Shown: positions 18,880-31,497, numbered from the stretch's first letter. The stretch: DNA of 64,000 nucleotides from Algoriphagus boseongensis (GCF_004362805.1 NZ_SNYF01000009.1:124001-188000), one strand, 5' to 3'. Numbers and translations: made by a program. The notes: generated by a model not told the origin, from the letters alone.

Positions 18880-19260
18880 ATGGCAGATCTTACACAACTT
18901 GCAGAACAGTTGGTAAACTTGACTGTAAAAGAAGTTAAAGAATTGACAGATATCCTTAAGGATCAGTACGGAATCGAACCAGCTGCTGCTGGTGCTGTAA
19001 TGGTAGCTGGTCCAGTAGGTGGTGGTGATGCTCCTGCTGAAGAGGAAAAAACCTCTTTTGATGTTATCTTGAAAGCAGCTGGTGCTCAGAAATTGGCAGT
19101 AGTAAAGCTAGTTAAAGAATTGACTGGTCTTGGTTTGAAAGAAGCTAAAGATCTTGTTGACGCTGCTCCTAAGGCTTTGAAAGAAGGTATCGCTAAGGAC
19201 GAAGCTGAAGCTTTGAAGAAGTCTCTTGAAGAGGCTGGTGCTGAAGTAGAGATCAAGTAA
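18880..19260 (+). CDS. rplL: 50S ribosomal protein L7/L12
   Basis: The 126-residue acidic protein shows the N-terminal dimerisation helices, an Ala/Gly-rich hinge (about residues 35-53), and the C-terminal domain ([33 protein letters not shown]) that contacts EF-Tu and EF-G. It is present in several copies per ribosome, so the preceding gap and the following hairpin may help set its higher expression. It ends at EVEIK. Confidence 0.99.
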   Translation: MADLTQLAEQLVNLTVKEVKELTDILKDQYGIEPAAAGAVMVAGPVGGGDAPAEEEKTSFDVILKAAGAQKLAVVKLVKELTGLGLKEAKDLVDAAPKALKEGIAKDEAEALKKSLEEAGAEVEIK

Positions 19261-19299
19261 TTTGCTGATTCCGCGCCAATAGGTTCGGAATTAGCCCGA

Positions 19300-19328
19300 A
19301 GACCTGACTAAATAAGTCAGGTCTTTTC
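19300..19328 (+). terminator. Hairpin terminator or attenuator between rplL and rpoB
   Basis: GACCTGACT pairs with AGTCAGGTC around AAATA, then TTTTCC. The short T-run suggests partial termination, which would lower rpoBC expression relative to rplJL, as attenuators do in other bacteria. No full-consensus promoter was found between it and rpoB. Confidence 0.7.
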
Positions 19329-19416
19329 CTGTTTATGCACAGGTTAAAAATTGCATTATTCTAAGCGGAAATTGTCGCTTTCCTATAATTAATTTCACTA
19401 TAAACTATACACTACC

Positions 19417-22400
19417 TTGGCTATCAAGAATCAAACCGAAAGGAAAAGTTTCTCCTCCATTAAGGTGGTCAAAGACTATCCCGATTTTCTCGATATTCAG
19501 TTGCAGTCATTTAAAGACTTTTTCCAACTGGATACTCCTGCAGAGAAACGAAGGGCAGATGGGTTATTCAAAGTTTTCGCAGAAAACTTCCCAATCAGTG
19601 ATTCCAGAGAAAACTTTACTTTGGAATTTATCGACTATGCAGTAGATCCACCAAAATACAGCGTTGGTGAATGTATTGATCGAGGATTGACCTATTCTGT
19701 TCCGTTGAAAGCAAAATTGAGATTGCTTTGTCACGATGAGGACAATGAAGACTTCGAAACTATCGAGCAAGAAGTGTTCCTTGGCAACCTGCCATACATG
19801 ACCGAAAAAGGGTCTTTTGTAATCAATGGTGCTGAACGAGTAATCGTTTCTCAGTTGCACAGATCACCAGGGGTGTTCTTTGCTCAGAGTAAGCATACCA
19901 ACGGAACTAAGCTTTATTCTGCTAGAATTATTCCTTTTAAAGGTTCTTGGATCGAATTCGCTACTGACATCAACAATGTCATGTATGCTTACATCGACCG
20001 TAAGAAAAAATTCCCTGTTACCACACTTTTGAGAGCAATTGGTTATGGTTCCGATAAGGATATCCTTGATCTATTCGGTCTTTCAGAAGAAGTATCAGCT
20101 ACTAAAACTGCCTTGAAAAAAGCTGCAGGAAGAAAGTTGGCTGCAAGGGTTTTGAGAACTTGGGTAGAAGATTTCGTAGATGAAGATACCGGTGAGGTAG
20201 TTTCTATCGATCGAAATGAGGTATTGCTTGAGCGCGATACTGTTTTGACAGAAGAAGACATTGAAATGATTTTGGATTCAGGCTCGAAGTCTATCATTCT
20301 CCACAGAGAAGATGTGAACGTGGCTGATTATTCCATTATATATAATACCCTACAAAAAGATAACTCTAACTCTGAGAAAGAAGCGGTAGAGGTAATCTAT
20401 CGTCAGTTGAGAAATACTGAAGCGCCTGATGAAGCCACTGCTCGTGAGGTAATTCAAAGTTTATTCTTCTCTGATAAGCGTTATGATTTGGGTGAAGTTG
20501 GTCGATATAGAATCAACAAAAAGCTAGGTCTTGATATCGAGGCTGAAAAGATTGTATTGACCAAGGAAGATATCATCAATATCGTTAAGTATTTGATCGG
20601 ATTGATCAACTCTAAGGCGGTAGTCGATGATATTGACCACTTGTCTAACAGACGAGTTCGTACCGTTGGTGAACAATTGTACAGCCAGTTTGGAGTAGGT
20701 TTGGCTAGAATGGCCAGAACTATCCGTGAAAGAATGAACGTTCGAGACAATGAAGACTTTAAACCAGTCGATTTGATCAACGCTCGTACCCTATCCTCAG
20801 TAATCAACTCCTTCTTTGGTACCAACCAGCTTTCTCAGTTCATGGACCAGACCAACCCGCTTGCGGAGTTGACTCACAAGAGAAGACTTTCTGCATTGGG
20901 TCCAGGTGGTCTTTCCAGAGAAAGAGCAGGTTTCGAAGTTCGAGACGTTCACTACACACACTACGGTCGTCTTTGTACAATCGAGACTCCAGAAGGTCCA
21001 AACATTGGTTTGATTTCTTCGCTTTGCGTTCACGCAAAAGTGAATTCTATGGGCTTCTTGGAAACTCCTTACAGAAAAGTTGAAAATGGTAAAGTTGGCA
21101 TGAAGCCAGAGGATATCATTTTCTTGACTGCTGAAGAAGAAGATAATAACAATATTGCCCAGGCTAATGCTCCTTTAGATCCAGCTGGAAACTTTGTCAA
21201 TGAAAAAGTTAAAGCTCGATTCGAAGGTGACTTCCCAGTATTGGAGCCAAGTGAGATTTCTTACATGGACGTTGCTCCAAACCAAATCGTTTCTGTTGCC
21301 GCATCTTTGATTCCTTTCTTGGAGCATGATGATGCAAACAGAGCATTGATGGGATCAAACATGCAACGTCAGGCTGTTCCTTTGTTAAGACCAGAAGCTC
21401 CAATCGTAGGAACTGGTTTGGAAGGAAAAGCAGCTATCGATTCCAGAGCCTTGATTATTGCTGAGGCTAATGGGGTGGTAGAATATGTTGACGCCAAGAA
21501 AATCACCATTAAATATGACCTGACCTCTGATGAGTTATTGGTCAACTTTACAGATGAGTATAAAACCTATGACCTGATCAAGTTCAGAAGAACTAACCAG
21601 GATACTACCATCAACTTGACTCCGCTTGTTTTGAAGGGAGAAAAAGTTGAAAAAGGTCAAGTACTTGTAGAAGGATACTCTACTAACAACGGAGAACTTG
21701 CTCTAGGTAAAAACCTAAAAGTGGCTTACATGCCATGGCAAGGATATAACTTCGAAGATGCGATTGTTATCTCTGAAAGAGTTGTTCGTGAGGACATCTT
21801 TACTTCTATTCACGTAGAAGAATTCCAGTTGGAAGTAAGAGATACCAAGAGAGGTGAAGAAGAATTGACTTCTGAAATTCCTAACGTATCTGAAGAAGCT
21901 GTGAAACATCTGGACGAAAACGGTATAATCCGAATTGGTGCAGAAGTAAAAGAAGGTGATATCATTATCGGTAAGATCACTCCTAAGGGAGAAACTGATC
22001 CAACTCCAGAAGAAAAGCTCCTAAGAGCGATCTTCGGAGATAAAGCCGGTGACGTGAAAGATGCTTCTTTGAAGGCTTCTCCTTCTTTGAATGGTGTGGT
22101 TATCGAAACCAAACTATTCTCTAGACCTAAGAAAGACAAAGACAATAGAGCTAAGTCAAAGGCTGAAGTTGAAAAACTTAAGGCTAGATATTCTAAGGAT
22201 CTATTAGGCATCAGAGCTAGAATGATCAATAAATTGGTCACTCTACTTGATGGAAAAACTTCTCAGGGTGTAAAGCACAAGTTTGGTGATGAGATCATCA
22301 GCAAAGGAGTGAAGTTCAACTTGAAAAACATTGAAAATAACCTCTTCCCTGCTAAGAACCCTTACAGAGATGAGTCTAACTACAATGTTCCTGAGGAAGC

Positions 22401-23292
22401 AAACTTGATCTCTGATATCATCTTGGATGATTGGACTGAAGATGCACATACCAATGCATTGATTGTTCAATTGGTAAAAAACTACACCAATTCAAGAAAT
22501 GAGATTTCTGGTCGATTCAAGCGTGATCGATTCACTTTAGAAGTAGGAGACGAACTTCCAGCTGGTATCGTACAGCTTGCTAAAGTTTACATCGCTAAGA
22601 AGCGTAAGCTTAAAGTGGGTGATAAAATGGCAGGTCGTCACGGTAACAAGGGTATCGTTGCTCGTATCGTAAGAGACGAGGATATGCCGTTCTTGGAAGA
22701 CGGAACTCCAATGGATATCGTATTGAATCCACTTGGTGTGCCTTCTCGAATGAACATCGGACAGATTTTTGAAACTGTATTGGCTTGGGCTGGACAGAGA
22801 CTTGGTAAGAAATATGCCACTCCAATTTTCGATGGAGCTTCATTGGATGAGGTTTCTGCCGAATTGGAATTAGCAGGACTACCAGCTTACGGAAGAACTT
22901 ATCTTTATGATGGTTTGACTGGACAGAAATTCGACCAGCCAGTTACTGTGGGTGTTACATACATGCTGAAATTGGGTCACTTGGTGGATGATAAAATGCA
23001 CGCTCGTTCAATCGGTCCATACTCACTTATTACTCAGCAGCCGCTTGGTGGTAAGGCTCAGTTTGGTGGTCAGCGTTTCGGAGAAATGGAAGTGTGGGCA
23101 TTGGAAGCATTCGGTGCATCACACGTACTTCAGGAAATCCTGACAGTGAAGTCTGATGACGTAATCGGTAGAGCGAAAGCTTATGAAGCGATCGTGAAAG
23201 GTGAGAACCTTCCTAAACCAAATATTCCTGAATCATTCAATGTATTGGTTCATGAATTAAGAGGTTTGGCTCTTGAAATTACTCTGGATTAA
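19417..23292 (+). CDS. rpoB: DNA-directed RNA polymerase subunit beta
   Basis: The 1291-residue beta subunit forms one pincer of RNA polymerase. The reading frame has no ATG between the upstream stop codon (19390-19392) and the conserved N-terminus, so the TTG at 19417 is the likely start. The rifampicin-site region reads [16 protein letters not shown], then [21 protein letters not shown], with the usual Asp, His, Arg and Ser residues that go with a sensitive enzyme. C-terminal signatures ([38 protein letters not shown]) are intact. It precedes rpoC by 47 bases. Confidence 0.98.
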   Translation: MAIKNQTERKSFSSIKVVKDYPDFLDIQLQSFKDFFQLDTPAEKRRADGLFKVFAENFPISDSRENFTLEFIDYAVDPPKYSVGECIDRGLTYSVPLKAKLRLLCHDEDNEDFETIEQEVFLGNLPYMTEKGSFVINGAERVIVSQLHRSPGVFFAQSKHTNGTKLYSARIIPFKGSWIEFATDINNVMYAYIDRKKKFPVTTLLRAIGYGSDKDILDLFGLSEEVSATKTALKKAAGRKLAARVLRTWVEDFVDEDTGEVVSIDRNEVLLERDTVLTEEDIEMILDSGSKSIILHREDVNVADYSIIYNTLQKDNSNSEKEAVEVIYRQLRNTEAPDEATAREVIQSLFFSDKRYDLGEVGRYRINKKLGLDIEAEKIVLTKEDIINIVKYLIGLINSKAVVDDIDHLSNRRVRTVGEQLYSQFGVGLARMARTIRERMNVRDNEDFKPVDLINARTLSSVINSFFGTNQLSQFMDQTNPLAELTHKRRLSALGPGGLSRERAGFEVRDVHYTHYGRLCTIETPEGPNIGLISSLCVHAKVNSMGFLETPYRKVENGKVGMKPEDIIFLTAEEEDNNNIAQANAPLDPAGNFVNEKVKARFEGDFPVLEPSEISYMDVAPNQIVSVAASLIPFLEHDDANRALMGSNMQRQAVPLLRPEAPIVGTGLEGKAAIDSRALIIAEANGVVEYVDAKKITIKYDLTSDELLVNFTDEYKTYDLIKFRRTNQDTTINLTPLVLKGEKVEKGQVLVEGYSTNNGELALGKNLKVAYMPWQGYNFEDAIVISERVVREDIFTSIHVEEFQLEVRDTKRGEEELTSEIPNVSEEAVKHLDENGIIRIGAEVKEGDIIIGKITPKGETDPTPEEKLLRAIFGDKAGDVKDASLKASPSLNGVVIETKLFSRPKKDKDNRAKSKAEVEKLKARYSKDLLGIRARMINKLVTLLDGKTSQGVKHKFGDEIISKGVKFNLKNIENNLFPAKNPYRDESNYNVPEEANLISDIILDDWTEDAHTNALIVQLVKNYTNSRNEISGRFKRDRFTLEVGDELPAGIVQLAKVYIAKKRKLKVGDKMAGRHGNKGIVARIVRDEDMPFLEDGTPMDIVLNPLGVPSRMNIGQIFETVLAWAGQRLGKKYATPIFDGASLDEVSAELELAGLPAYGRTYLYDGLTGQKFDQPVTVGVTYMLKLGHLVDDKMHARSIGPYSLITQQPLGGKAQFGGQRFGEMEVWALEAFGASHVLQEILTVKSDDVIGRAKAYEAIVKGENLPKPNIPESFNVLVHELRGLALEITLD

Positions 23293-23339
23293 TTTGGCTC
23301 AAGGGGCGGGCAACCGCCCTGAACATATCTCAAAAAATT

Positions 23340-26300
23340 ATGTCGTTTAGAAAAAATAAAAAACTCAACAACGATTTCTCCCGAGTTACCATCAGCTTGG
23401 CTTCTCCAGAATCTATTCTGGATAGCTCCAATGGTGAAGTAACCCAGCCAGAGACCATCAACTATAGAACATACAAGCCAGAAATGGGCGGTTTGTTCTG
23501 TGAGAGAATCTTTGGCCCGGTGAAAGATTGGGAATGTCATTGTGGTAAATACAAGCGAATCAGATATAAAGGCATTATCTGCGACCGTTGCGGGGTAGAG
23601 GTGACTGAGAAGAAAGTACGTCGTGAACGTATGGGACACATCGAATTGGTGGTTCCTGTTGCACATATCTGGTACTTCAAGTCGCTTCCAAACAAAATCG
23701 GTTACCTTCTTGGTCTTCCAACCAAGAAGTTGGATCAGATCGTGTACTATGAGCGTTATGTAGTTGTTCAAGCGGGTATTAAAGCCGAAGAAGGAGTTCA
23801 ATATTTGGATTTCTTGACTGAGGACGAATACTTAGACATCATGGACAAGCTTCCTAAGGAGAATCACATGCTTGATGATGATGATCCGAACAAGTTCATC
23901 GCCAAGATGGGTGCTGAAGCTTTGGAAATGTTGTTGGCAAGATTGGATTTGGATGATCTTTCTTATTCTCTTCGTCACCAGGCAGCTACCGATACTTCTC
24001 AGCAGCGTAAAGCTGAAGCTTTGAAGAGACTCAAGGTAGTAGAAGCATTCCGTGATGCAAGAACCAGAATCGAAAACCGTCCTGAGTGGATGGTAGTGAG
24101 AATGGTTCCTGTAATTCCACCAGAATTGCGTCCATTGGTTCCTTTGGATGGTGGCCGTTTTGCCACTTCTGATTTGAATGACCTTTATAGAAGAGTTATT
24201 ATCAGAAATAACCGTTTGAAGCGATTGATTGATATCAAAGCTCCAGAGGTAATTTTGAGAAACGAAAAGAGAATGTTGCAGGAAGCTGTGGATTCCCTAT
24301 TCGATAACTCCAGAAAAGTAAATGCGGTAAGATCCGATGGAAACCGTGCATTGAAATCCCTTTCTGATATGTTGAAAGGTAAGCAAGGCCGATTCCGTCA
24401 AAACTTGCTCGGTAAGCGTGTGGATTACTCCGGTCGATCTGTAATCGTCGTAGGTCCAGAACTGAAGCTTCACGAGTGTGGTCTTCCTAAAAATATGGCA
24501 GCTGAGCTTTTCAAACCTTTTATCATCAGAAAACTGATCGAAAGAGGTATTGTAAAGACCGTAAAATCTGCCAAAAAAATCGTGGATCGTAAAGATCCAG
24601 TGGTTTGGGATATTTTGGAAAACGTATTGAAAGGACACCCTGTGCTCCTTAACCGTGCCCCAACTCTTCACAGATTGGGTATCCAGGCATTCCAGCCAAA
24701 ATTGATCGAAGGAAAAGCAATCCAGCTTCATCCATTGGTATGTACTGCATTCAACGCCGACTTTGACGGTGACCAGATGGCGGTTCACGTACCACTTGGA
24801 CACGAGGCAATCTTGGAAGCTTCTACTTTGATGCTTTCTGCTCACAACATCCTCAACCCTGCGAACGGTGCACCGATTACTGTACCTTCTCAAGACATGG
24901 TTTTGGGTCTTTATTATGTGACCAAAGGCAAAAAATCAACTCCAGAAGAGCCAGTGGCTGGTGAAGGAATGACCTTCTACAGCACTGAAGAAGTAATCAT
25001 TGCTTTGAACGAAGGCAAAATCTCCAAGCATGCGCACATCAAGTGTAAAGTGAAGGTGAGATCTGCTGAAGGTGAAATCAAAGAACAGATTATTGAAACT
25101 GTTGCAGGTCGTTTGATCTTCAACCAATTCGTTCCTGAGGAAGTTGGTTATGTAAACGAACTATTGACCAAGAAAAAACTACAGCAAATCATTGCTCAAG
25201 TAGTTAAGGTTTGTGGTATTGCACGTACAGCTCAATTCTTGGATGATATCAAGCATCTAGGATTCCAGATGGCCTACCAAGGTGGTCTATCAATGGGTCT
25301 TAACGACGTTATCATTCCTGAAGAAAAAGAACCAATGATCGCTAAGGCGAAGGAGGAAGTTGATCAAGTTTGGAACAACTACCTAATGGGTCTGATCACT
25401 GATAACGAGCGTTACAACCAAGTAATTGATATCTGGACTCGTACCAACTCTCATTTGACTAATAATCTGATGAAGAAGATGGAAGAGGATAAGCAAGGAT
25501 TCAATGCCATCTACATGATGATGCATTCAGGAGCTCGAGGTTCCAGAGAACAGATTCGTCAGCTGGGTGGTATGAGAGGTCTGATGGCCAAGCCTCAGAA
25601 AAACCTTCAGGGTTCAGTAGGTGAAATCATCGAAAACCCAATCCTTTCTAACTTCAAAGAAGGTCTGGATGTATTGGAGTACTTTATCTCTACTCACGGT
25701 GCACGAAAAGGTCTTGCGGATACAGCTTTGAAAACTGCCGATGCAGGTTATTTGACTCGTCGTCTGGTAGACGTAGCTCAGGATATGATCGTGACAGAAG
25801 AGGATTGCGGTACTTTGAGAGGTCTGGTTGTACAGCCTTTGAAAGATAACGACGAAATCGTTGAGCCACTTTCTGAAAGAATTTTGGGTCGAGTTTCTGT
25901 TCACGATGTATATGATCCGATCACAGAACAATTGATCGTTCCTGCAGGCGTGGAGATCGATGACGAAATTGCTAAGCTAGTGGATGAGTCAGCGATTGAA
26001 GAAGTAGAAATTCGTTCTGTATTGACTTGCGAAACCAGAAGAGGCGTCTGCTCCAAGTGTTATGGTAGAAACTTGGCAACTGGAAACATGGTACAAGCTG
26101 GTGAGGCTGTAGGTGTTATTGCTGCGCAGTCTATCGGTGAACCTGGTACGCAGTTGACCTTGAGAACATTCCACGTAGGTGGTACAGCTTCTAACATGGC
26201 TGTTGATGCAAGCATCAATGCTAAGTTTGACGGTGTGGTTGAATTTGATGAGGAATTGAGATACATCGAAACTACCAACCGTGACGGTGAGCCAGTAACC

Positions 26301-27653
26301 ATCGTAATGGGTCGTTCAGGTGAAATCAAAATCAATGAAGCGAAATCTGGTAAGACTTTAGTGTCTAACCACGTTCCTTATGGTGCGATTTTGAATGTCA
26401 AAGACGGACAGAAAATCACTAAAGGTGAATCCCTGTGTACTTGGGATCCATATAACGCGGTAATCCTTTCTGAGTTTGACGGTACTGTTGAATTTGAAGC
26501 TATCGTTGAGGGTATTACCTACAAAGAAGTGGCCGATGATCAGACTGGTTTCCGTGAAAAAGTAATCATTGAAACTAAGGATAGAACCAAAAACCCTGCG
26601 ATTGTTGTCAATTACGGAGAAGAATCAAAGGCATATAATATTCCAGTAGGCGCTCACCTTGCAGTTGAAGCTGGTGAAAAAGTGAAGTCTGGACAGATTT
26701 TGGTAAAAATCCCTAGATCTGTAGGAAAAACAAGAGATATCACCGGTGGTCTTCCACGAGTAACTGAATTGTTCGAAGCAAGAAATCCATCTAACCCAGC
26801 TGTGGTTTCTGAAATCGACGGTGTGGTAACTTATGGTGGTATCAAGAGAGGTAACCGTGAAATCATCATCGAGTCTAAGGACGGAGTGATCAAGAAATAC
26901 ATGGTATCTCTTTCTAAGCATATCTTGGTTCAGGAAAATGACTTTATCAGAGCTGGCGAGCCACTTTCTGACGGAGCGATTACACCAAATGATATCCTTT
27001 CTATCAAAGGACCTACTGCAGTTCAGGAGTACTTGGTGAATGAAATTCAGGAAGTTTATAGACTTCAAGGTGTAAAAATCAACGATAAGCACATCGAGGT
27101 AATCGTATCTCAGATGATGCAGAAAGTTGAAATCCTTGATGCTGGTGACACTAATTTCCTTCAAGGACAAGTTGTGGATAAGTGGGCATTCAGAGAAGAA
27201 AACGACAATATTTTGGATAAGAAAGTTGTCATGGATGCAGGTGATTCTTCAACCCTGAAGCCAGGTATGATTATTTCTGCCAGAAGATTAAGAGATGAAA
27301 ACTCAAGTCTGAAGAGAAAAGATCTGAAGCTTGTACAGGTAAGAGATGCTGAGACAGCAGTTTCTGCTCCAACCCTTCAAGGTATCACTGCTGCTTCTTT
27401 GGGTACTGAGTCCTTTATTTCTGCTGCTTCCTTCCAGGAAACAACCAAGGTTCTTTCCGAAGCTGCGATCAGAGGTAAGAGAGATGAGCTTCTCGGACTG
27501 AAAGAAAACGTGATTGTGGGTCACTTGATCCCAGCCGGTACTGGTCAGAGAGCTTTCCAAAATATCATCGTAGGATCTAAAGAAGAATACGAAAAGCTTT
27601 CTGAAAATATAGAAAGAGCTTCTTCTAGAAAATCAAGCGAAGCTATTTTATAA
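23340..27653 (+). CDS. rpoC: DNA-directed RNA polymerase subunit beta'
   Basis: The 1437-residue beta' subunit carries the catalytic magnesium motif NADFDGDQM. It has both zinc sites: the N-terminal zipper with CHCGK and CDRCG, and the central site with the [11 protein letters not shown] cysteines. The trigger-loop region ([28 protein letters not shown]) is intact. It assembles with alpha, beta and omega. The gene follows rpoB and ends with a strong terminator. Length is normal for the phylum, with no insertion or intein. Confidence 0.99.
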   Translation: MSFRKNKKLNNDFSRVTISLASPESILDSSNGEVTQPETINYRTYKPEMGGLFCERIFGPVKDWECHCGKYKRIRYKGIICDRCGVEVTEKKVRRERMGHIELVVPVAHIWYFKSLPNKIGYLLGLPTKKLDQIVYYERYVVVQAGIKAEEGVQYLDFLTEDEYLDIMDKLPKENHMLDDDDPNKFIAKMGAEALEMLLARLDLDDLSYSLRHQAATDTSQQRKAEALKRLKVVEAFRDARTRIENRPEWMVVRMVPVIPPELRPLVPLDGGRFATSDLNDLYRRVIIRNNRLKRLIDIKAPEVILRNEKRMLQEAVDSLFDNSRKVNAVRSDGNRALKSLSDMLKGKQGRFRQNLLGKRVDYSGRSVIVVGPELKLHECGLPKNMAAELFKPFIIRKLIERGIVKTVKSAKKIVDRKDPVVWDILENVLKGHPVLLNRAPTLHRLGIQAFQPKLIEGKAIQLHPLVCTAFNADFDGDQMAVHVPLGHEAILEASTLMLSAHNILNPANGAPITVPSQDMVLGLYYVTKGKKSTPEEPVAGEGMTFYSTEEVIIALNEGKISKHAHIKCKVKVRSAEGEIKEQIIETVAGRLIFNQFVPEEVGYVNELLTKKKLQQIIAQVVKVCGIARTAQFLDDIKHLGFQMAYQGGLSMGLNDVIIPEEKEPMIAKAKEEVDQVWNNYLMGLITDNERYNQVIDIWTRTNSHLTNNLMKKMEEDKQGFNAIYMMMHSGARGSREQIRQLGGMRGLMAKPQKNLQGSVGEIIENPILSNFKEGLDVLEYFISTHGARKGLADTALKTADAGYLTRRLVDVAQDMIVTEEDCGTLRGLVVQPLKDNDEIVEPLSERILGRVSVHDVYDPITEQLIVPAGVEIDDEIAKLVDESAIEEVEIRSVLTCETRRGVCSKCYGRNLATGNMVQAGEAVGVIAAQSIGEPGTQLTLRTFHVGGTASNMAVDASINAKFDGVVEFDEELRYIETTNRDGEPVTIVMGRSGEIKINEAKSGKTLVSNHVPYGAILNVKDGQKITKGESLCTWDPYNAVILSEFDGTVEFEAIVEGITYKEVADDQTGFREKVIIETKDRTKNPAIVVNYGEESKAYNIPVGAHLAVEAGEKVKSGQILVKIPRSVGKTRDITGGLPRVTELFEARNPSNPAVVSEIDGVVTYGGIKRGNREIIIESKDGVIKKYMVSLSKHILVQENDFIRAGEPLSDGAITPNDILSIKGPTAVQEYLVNEIQEVYRLQGVKINDKHIEVIVSQMMQKVEILDAGDTNFLQGQVVDKWAFREENDNILDKKVVMDAGDSSTLKPGMIISARRLRDENSSLKRKDLKLVQVRDAETAVSAPTLQGITAASLGTESFISAASFQETTKVLSEAAIRGKRDELLGLKENVIVGHLIPAGTGQRAFQNIIVGSKEEYEKLSENIERASSRKSSEAIL

Positions 27654-27672
27654 GTAGTAATTCCTTTCATTG

Positions 27673-27706
27673 AAAAGGCCTGTATGTCATGTACAGGCCT
27701 TTTTTA
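27673..27706 (+). terminator. Terminator after rpoC
   Basis: A 12-base-pair stem (AAAAGGCCTGTA with TACAGGCCTTTT, 7-base loop) is followed by further Ts. It ends only about 14 bases before the DUF3467 start codon. Confidence 0.88.
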
Positions 27707-27719
27707 ATCTAACTATACC

Positions 27720-28034
27720 ATGGAAGAAAATAAGAACCAAGACCAACAAATAAATGTAGAGCTTTCGGAAGAAGTGGCTGAAGGGATTTATTCCAACTTG
27801 GCCATGATAGCTCATTCCAATTCAGAATTTGTTATTGATTTTATCCGATTGATGCCGGGTGTACCTAAGGCAAAAGTGAAATCTAGAATCATCGTGACAC
27901 CTGACCATGCAAAAAGATTACTTGCTGCATTGAAGGATAACATTGAGAAATATGAAGCGGCTTTCGGGAAAATCAACCAAGGAGGAGGCGCTCCGACCTT
28001 TCCAATTTCCTTTGGAAAGCCCGGTGAAGCCTAA
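27720..28034 (+). CDS. DUF3467 domain-containing protein
   Basis: The 104-residue soluble protein matches the DUF3467 style: a short charged N-terminus, EEVAEGIYSNLAMIAHSNSEFVIDFIRLMPGVPKAKV, then IIVTPDHAKRLLAALKDNIEKYE. The function of the family is unknown. In this phylum it is repeatedly found beside rpoC and ribosomal genes, which suggests a housekeeping role, but that is association only. It lies between the rpoC terminator and the rpsL promoter, so it may be a short unit of its own or be read through from rpoC. Confidence 0.85.
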   Translation: MEENKNQDQQINVELSEEVAEGIYSNLAMIAHSNSEFVIDFIRLMPGVPKAKVKSRIIVTPDHAKRLLAALKDNIEKYEAAFGKINQGGGAPTFPISFGKPGEA

Positions 28035-28054
28035 TAAAAATATAACTGCTTAAT

Positions 28055-28085
28055 TTTGTTACTCTTATTACTTATTGTACCTTTG
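28055..28085 (+). promoter_or_regulatory. Promoter of rpsL-rpsG-fusA-rpsJ
   Basis: TTTG at 28055-28058, a 19-base gap and TACCTTTG at 28078-28085 match the full consensus. It lies about 48 bases before the rpsL start. Confidence 0.88.
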
Positions 28086-28132
28086 CAGTCCAAAATTTAA
28101 CAGTTTACAGGAAAACTAAATTTTATCAGTTA

Positions 28133-28546
28133 ATGCCTACTATTCAACAGTTAGTAAGAAAAGGTAGAAATACACTGGAAATCAAATCCAAATCTCGGGC
28201 TTTGGACGCATGTCCACAGCGTAGAGGAGTTTGTACCAGAGTATACACTACGACCCCGAAAAAGCCTAACTCTGCAATGAGAAAGGTGGCGAGGGTGAGA
28301 TTGACGAACGGAAAAGAAGTGAACGCTTACATTCCAGGAGAAGGTCACAATTTGCAAGAGCACTCAATCGTATTGATCAGAGGTGGTCGTGTGAAGGATC
28401 TTCCAGGTGTAAGATACCACATCATCCGAGGTGCATTGGATACTGCCGGAGTAAAAGACCGTAAGCAAGGTCGCTCCAAGTACGGTGCTAAAAGACCAAA
28501 AGCTGGCAAGGGTGCCCCTGCAGCAGCTCCAGGCAAAAAGAAATAA
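28133..28546 (+). CDS. rpsL: 30S ribosomal protein S12
   Basis: The 137-residue product carries the decoding-centre loops [12 protein letters not shown] and [14 protein letters not shown]. Both lysines whose substitution gives streptomycin resistance are present, so the sequence is of the sensitive type. The C-terminus has a short basic, Ala/Pro-rich extension (residues about 124-137). S12 monitors codon-anticodon pairing. It is the first gene of the str-type unit, directly behind a strong promoter. Confidence 0.99.
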   Translation: MPTIQQLVRKGRNTLEIKSKSRALDACPQRRGVCTRVYTTTPKKPNSAMRKVARVRLTNGKEVNAYIPGEGHNLQEHSIVLIRGGRVKDLPGVRYHIIRGALDTAGVKDRKQGRSKYGAKRPKAGKGAPAAAPGKKK

Positions 28547-28565
28547 TAAAACACATTAGAAAGAA

Positions 28566-29033
28566 ATGAGAAAAGCGAAACCAAAGAAGAGATATATTCT
28601 TCCTGACCCAAAGTTCAATGATACTTTGGTAACCAAGTTTGTAAACTGTCTGATGTTTGACGGGAAGAAGAGTATTGCTTACAACATTTTCTACGATGCA
28701 GTCGAGAAAGTGGAATCAAAAGTAGGTGAGAATGGTCTTGAAGTTTGGAAAAAAGCGCTTAACAATATTGCTCCATCCGTAGAGGTGAAGAGTCGTAGAG
28801 TTGGTGGTGCTACATTCCAAGTTCCAATGGAAGTCAGACCTGAAAGAAAGATGGCCCTTGGAATCAAGTGGATGATCAACTACGCTCGTAAAAGAGGTGA
28901 GAAAACCATGATGGATCGACTAGCGGGTGAAATCATCGCCGCTGCAAAAGGCGAAGGCGCTGCAGTGAAGAAAAAGGATGATACCCATAGAATGGCCGAA
29001 GCCAACAAAGCATTCTCCCACTTTAGATTTTAA
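28566..29033 (+). CDS. rpsG: 30S ribosomal protein S7
   Basis: The 155-residue product starts with the conserved [16 protein letters not shown], carries [21 protein letters not shown], and ends in the C-terminal helix region. S7 organises the head of the 30S subunit and lines the E site. In enterobacteria it represses its own operon, but no matching leader structure was looked for here. It is 19 bases after rpsL and 5 before fusA. Confidence 0.99.
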   Translation: MRKAKPKKRYILPDPKFNDTLVTKFVNCLMFDGKKSIAYNIFYDAVEKVESKVGENGLEVWKKALNNIAPSVEVKSRRVGGATFQVPMEVRPERKMALGIKWMINYARKRGEKTMMDRLAGEIIAAAKGEGAAVKKKDDTHRMAEANKAFSHFRF

Positions 29034-29038
29034 TTAGG

Positions 29039-31159
29039 ATGGCAAGAGATTTAAGATTTACCAGAAACATCGGTATTGCGGCGCACATCGACGCAGGTAA
29101 AACAACCACTACCGAGCGTATTCTTTTTTACTCCGGAAAATCCCACAAAATCGGAGAAGTGCACGAAGGTGCAGCTACCATGGACTGGATGGCGCAGGAG
29201 CAGGAGAGAGGTATTACCATTACCTCCGCAGCTACTACCGTATTCTGGAACTATAGAAGCAATCAATACCAAATTAACATCATTGATACTCCTGGTCACG
29301 TAGACTTCACTGTAGAAGTAAACAGATCCCTGAGAATCCTTGATGGTCTAGTTTTCCTGTTCAGTGCTGTGGACGGTGTAGAGCCACAGTCTGAGACCAA
29401 CTGGCGTTTGGCTGATAATTATAAAGTGGCCCGTATCGGTTTCGTTAACAAAATGGACCGTGCTGGCGCAAACTTTTTGGCAGTTTGTAAGCAGGTGAAG
29501 GAAATGCTCGGCTCTTATGCCGTTCCTTTGCAGCTTCCAATCGGTGCTGAAGATAAATTCCGTGGAGTGGTTGACTTGATCAACAACCGCGCAATGATTT
29601 GGAATGAGCACGACATGGGGATGACTTATGAAGTTGTTCCAATTCCAGAGGATATGGAAGAAGAAGTAGCTCAGTACAGAGAGCACCTTCTAGAGGCAGT
29701 AGCAGAATATGATGAATCATTGATGGAGAAATTCTTTGATGATCCAAACTCCATTACAGAAGCTGAAATCTTGAAGGCCTTAAGAGCGGCTACCATTGAC
29801 ATGAAAATTGTCCCAATGGTTTGTGGTTCTTCTTTCAAAAACAAAGGTGTTCAAACCATGCTTGACTTGGTAATGGAATTGCTTCCTTCACCATTGGATA
29901 AAGATGATATCATAGGTCATTCTTTGGACAATGAAGATGAAGAAGTGAGAATCTCTCCAAGCGAAGCTGAGCCGTTCACTGGCCTTGCATTTAAAATCGC
30001 AACTGATCCGTTTGTTGGTCGTCTTTGCTTTGTAAGAGCATATTCAGGTGTTCTTGAATCAGGTTCTTATGTATTCAATAGCCGTTCAGGAAACAAGGAG
30101 CGTATCTCTCGAGTATTCCAGATGCACGCTAACAAGCAAAACCAGATCGAAAGATTGGTTGCGGGTGATATCGGAGCGGTAGTAGGCTTCAAAGACATCA
30201 AGACTGGAGATACACTTTGTGATGAAAAGCGCAAGGTGGTTTTGGAATCAATGGTATTCCCAGAGCCAGTTATCGGTTATGCAATTGAGCCTAAAACACA
30301 GGCTGACGTTGATAAATTGGGTATGGCGATTGCCAAGTTGGTAGAAGAAGATCCAACACTTCAGGTAAATACTGACCACGAAACAGGTCAGACCATCTTG
30401 AGAGGTATGGGAGAACTTCACCTGGAAATCATCATCGACCGATTGAAGCGTGAATTCAAAGTTGAAATCAACCAAGGTGCACCTCAGGTAGCTTACAAAG
30501 AAGCTTTGTTTGGTTCTGTAGAACACAAAGAAGTTTACAAGAAGCAGACTGGTGGTAAAGGTAAATTTGCTGATATCGTATTCGAATTGGGTCCAAAAGA
30601 TCCAGATCCTGAAACTGGTGAAATCAAGGCAGGATTGGATTTCGTAAACGGTATCGTTGGTGGTGTTATTCCAAAAGAATTCATCCAGCCAGTTCAGAAA
30701 GGCTTCCAGGAGGCAATGAAGAACGGACCTTTGGCAGGCTACCCTATCGAATCTATGAAAGTGAGATTGTTCCACGGTTCATACCATGATGTGGATTCAG
30801 ATGCGCTTTCATTCGAATTGGCTGCAAGAATTGGTTTCAAAGAGGCCGCTAAGAAGTGTAAGCCACAGTTGCTAGAGCCAATTATGGCTGTAGATGTAGT
30901 TACTCCAGATGAATATACTGGTCCGATTACAGGTGATTTGAACAGAAGAAGAGGTTTGATGAAAGGTATGGACACAAAAGGTACTTCTACTGTAGTAAAA
31001 GCATCCGTTCCATTGTCTGAATTGTTCGGTTACGTGACTGATTTGAGAACCATCACCTCAGGTCGAGCAACAGCTTCATTGACATTCTCTCATTATGAGC
31101 CAGTTCCAAGCAACATTGCTGAAGCAGTGATTGCGAAAGTAAAAGGTGATAAAGCCTAA
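29039..31159 (+). CDS. fusA: Elongation factor G
   Basis: The 706-residue translocation GTPase shows AHIDAGKTT, the switch region [17 protein letters not shown] and NKMDR, followed by domains II-V ([18 protein letters not shown], then [10 protein letters not shown] and [14 protein letters not shown]). It moves tRNAs and mRNA through the ribosome and acts with the recycling factor encoded by frr at 9764-10324. It is complete, with family-normal length, and lies in the str-type order rpsL-rpsG-fusA-rpsJ. Confidence 0.99.
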   Translation: MARDLRFTRNIGIAAHIDAGKTTTTERILFYSGKSHKIGEVHEGAATMDWMAQEQERGITITSAATTVFWNYRSNQYQINIIDTPGHVDFTVEVNRSLRILDGLVFLFSAVDGVEPQSETNWRLADNYKVARIGFVNKMDRAGANFLAVCKQVKEMLGSYAVPLQLPIGAEDKFRGVVDLINNRAMIWNEHDMGMTYEVVPIPEDMEEEVAQYREHLLEAVAEYDESLMEKFFDDPNSITEAEILKALRAATIDMKIVPMVCGSSFKNKGVQTMLDLVMELLPSPLDKDDIIGHSLDNEDEEVRISPSEAEPFTGLAFKIATDPFVGRLCFVRAYSGVLESGSYVFNSRSGNKERISRVFQMHANKQNQIERLVAGDIGAVVGFKDIKTGDTLCDEKRKVVLESMVFPEPVIGYAIEPKTQADVDKLGMAIAKLVEEDPTLQVNTDHETGQTILRGMGELHLEIIIDRLKREFKVEINQGAPQVAYKEALFGSVEHKEVYKKQTGGKGKFADIVFELGPKDPDPETGEIKAGLDFVNGIVGGVIPKEFIQPVQKGFQEAMKNGPLAGYPIESMKVRLFHGSYHDVDSDALSFELAARIGFKEAAKKCKPQLLEPIMAVDVVTPDEYTGPITGDLNRRRGLMKGMDTKGTSTVVKASVPLSELFGYVTDLRTITSGRATASLTFSHYEPVPSNIAEAVIAKVKGDKA

Positions 31160-31170
31160 TTGATAAGAAC

Positions 31171-31476
31171 ATGAACCAGAAAATTAGAATAAAACTAAAA
31201 TCATACGATCATAGCCTGGTGGACAAGTCATCAGAGAAGATCGTGAAGGCTGTAAAAGCCACTGGCGCAGTAGTAGTTGGTCCAATTCCATTGCCTACTA
31301 AGAAGGAGAAATTCACAGTATTGAAATCTCCACACGTAAACAAGAAAGCCAGAGATCAATATCAATTGTGTACTTATAAGAGACTCGTTGATATTTACTC
31401 CAACTCTTCTAAAACTGTAGATGCCTTGATGAAAATCGAGCTTCCAAGTGGAGTTGATGTAGAAATCAAAGTATGA
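31171..31476 (+). CDS. rpsJ: 30S ribosomal protein S10
   Basis: The 101-residue product has the conserved [16 protein letters not shown] start, [28 protein letters not shown] and a C-terminal GVDVEIKV. S10 sits in the 30S head and, as NusE, joins transcription antitermination complexes with NusG-type factors. It follows fusA by 11 bases, and a terminator separates it from rplC, so here it belongs to the str unit instead of starting the S10 cluster. Confidence 0.99.
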   Translation: MNQKIRIKLKSYDHSLVDKSSEKIVKAVKATGAVVVGPIPLPTKKEKFTVLKSPHVNKKARDQYQLCTYKRLVDIYSNSSKTVDALMKIELPSGVDVEIKV

Positions 31477-31497
31477 CAGTACTTGAAATCTAAAATC

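Noticed and set aside
24297..24893. Minus-strand open frame of 198 codons inside rpoC
   Set aside because: Fully antisense to a conserved essential gene, with low-complexity composition and no family resemblance.
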